A stretch of 64,000 bases of DNA, taken from positions 38,483,630 through 38,547,629 of the forward strand of contig OX243814.1 in assembly GCA_945859605.1 (NCBI GenBank), read 5' to 3'. Below the pieces are notes generated by a model that saw nothing but the letters and a program-made list of their open reading frames with translations, ran no database searches and was not told the origin of the DNA. This DNA is from Lumbricus rubellus. Taxonomy: Eukaryota; Annelida; Clitellata; Crassiclitellata; Lumbricidae. Position 1 is the stretch's first letter. Each line of letters opens with the position of its first letter. Shown here in pieces: positions 63,487-64,000 of the stretch. A program made the position numbers and the translations under genes.

Positions 63487-63891
63487 CTAAAGTTTGCCGA
63501 ATATATCTTCCTTGCTTCTTTTGATATTTCTCTTTAGCGATCTTTTACGTCTCTTCCTGCCGCCGCCGCCCTGCATATTGAGATCTTTGGTGGATGTAAA
63601 TGCTTTTATACCTTCTGGAACACGTCTTTTACTGGACTCCATAAATTGTTCACCATCTGCTACGTCATTAGCAATCTGCAACCCGGTTCTCAAAACCTGC
63701 TTTCCCAAAGCTTTGGCTCCAGTCTGAATAAGAGGCCAAGCATTTCTAAAAAGTCCACCAAGAAAGCTACCCAATCCATGTCCTCGCTGCATTCGTGCAC
63801 CTTGAAAGACTGGCATACCACTGCCGCTCTGTTGGACATAGTAATTCTCGTAGTCATGTCGACTCGCATCGCAGCAGAATTGTCGTTTCAT
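63487..63891 (-). CDS. pVI/pX-like basic capsid-associated protein
   Basis: 134 codons from ATG at 63891 (MKRQFCCDASRH; chosen because it overlaps the upstream stop as ATGA and fits the family size). The middle part GLGSFLGGLFRNAWPLIQ and following residues look like an amphipathic membrane-active helix with Gly/Leu. Near the C-terminus MQGG|G fits the known adenain cleavage pattern (M/I/L-X-G-G) and is followed by a very basic segment GRKRRKRSLKRNIKRSK. This resembles adenoviral internal capsid proteins processed by the protease. Exact homology is inferred. Confidence 0.65.
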   Translation of the reverse strand: MKRQFCCDASRHDYENYYVQQSGSGMPVFQGARMQRGHGLGSFLGGLFRNAWPLIQTGAKALGKQVLRTGLQIANDVADGEQFMESSKRRVPEGIKAFTSTKDLNMQGGGGRKRRKRSLKRNIKRSKEDIFGKL

Positions 63892-64000
63892 TGTAAGAGG
63901 TAAGGAATTTTGCAATGTCTAAAGTGAAGCGTTACAATCGCCTTCCCGTATTCGAATGGAATAGTTTTTCCAGTGTCGCTCCTTATATCCACTTCGATAG
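63888..64000 (-). CDS. C-terminus of a further Polinton capsid gene (partial)
   Basis: The last 36 codons of a minus-strand gene cut by the window edge, including PFEYGKAIVTLHFR, with stop TGA overlapping the ATG of the next gene. By position and the terminal LHFR beta-strand it may be the penton or minor capsid gene; I cannot decide from this short piece. Confidence 0.5.
   Translation of the reverse strand, partial: IEVDIRSDTGKTIPFEYGKAIVTLHFRHCKIPYLLQ

Overview
The window looks like a piece of a metazoan nuclear genome. Genes are split into phase-1 exons with GT..AG splice sites, the receptors have Ig domains, and most of the DNA is repeats (hAT, Tc1/mariner, Mutator-like, ISL2EU/Harbinger-like, Copia, CR1/L2-like LINEs, a tRNA-derived SINE, microsatellites, and the edge of a Polinton/adintovirus-type element). 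The mixture, and the very frequent palindrome AGGCCT in the middle third, suggest a marine invertebrate, perhaps a deuterostome such as an echinoderm, hemichordate or lancelet. I cannot name the species from sequence alone.

The host content is a small cluster of paralogous, single-pass, Ig-superfamily receptors, mostly not visible as long ORFs. Gene A (minus strand, about 2.4-4.7 kb, partial) shows two Ig exons. Gene B (plus, 27495-40188) can be read from signal peptide to stop as nine exons: signal peptide, three Ig domains, a transmembrane exon and four short tyrosine-containing cytoplasmic exons. Every intron is phase 1 and the exons sum to 1353 nt (450 codons plus stop). Gene C (minus, 60493-53413, 5' incomplete) has the equivalents of Ig2, Ig3 and TM, and then a different cytoplasmic tail with two YEEI motifs and an ITAM-like spacing. 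B and C are convergent and clearly paralogous outside the cell, but their tails differ. This pattern is known from paired immune receptors; a function here is inference.

Layout. 0-5 kb: MITE, inverted repeat, gene A, dead LINE. 5-15 kb: nested MITEs, two complete Mutator-like foldback elements with 9-bp target duplications, an old hAT element, a LINE endonuclease fragment, a THAP/ISL2EU transposon relic. 15.5-20.6 kb: an intact Copia element with identical LTRs inside an older hAT-like element. 20.9-25.8 kb: Tc1/mariner MITEs and several elements nested in one another. 27.5-40.2 kb: gene B with many intronic elements; a SINE supplies its stop codon. 40.5-45 kb: little that is recognisable. 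45-50 kb: nearly full LINE with one frameshift. 50-52.3 kb: hAT-type element carrying a minisatellite. 53.4-60.5 kb: gene C with two LINEs in its introns, one of them inside a (TACA)n tract. 61.7-64 kb: end of a Polinton/adintovirus-like element with protease, capsid and pVI-like genes on the minus strand, cut off by the window edge.

Method limits: all boundaries were read by eye from splice consensus, reading frame, target-site duplications and inverted repeats. No database search or transcript evidence was available.
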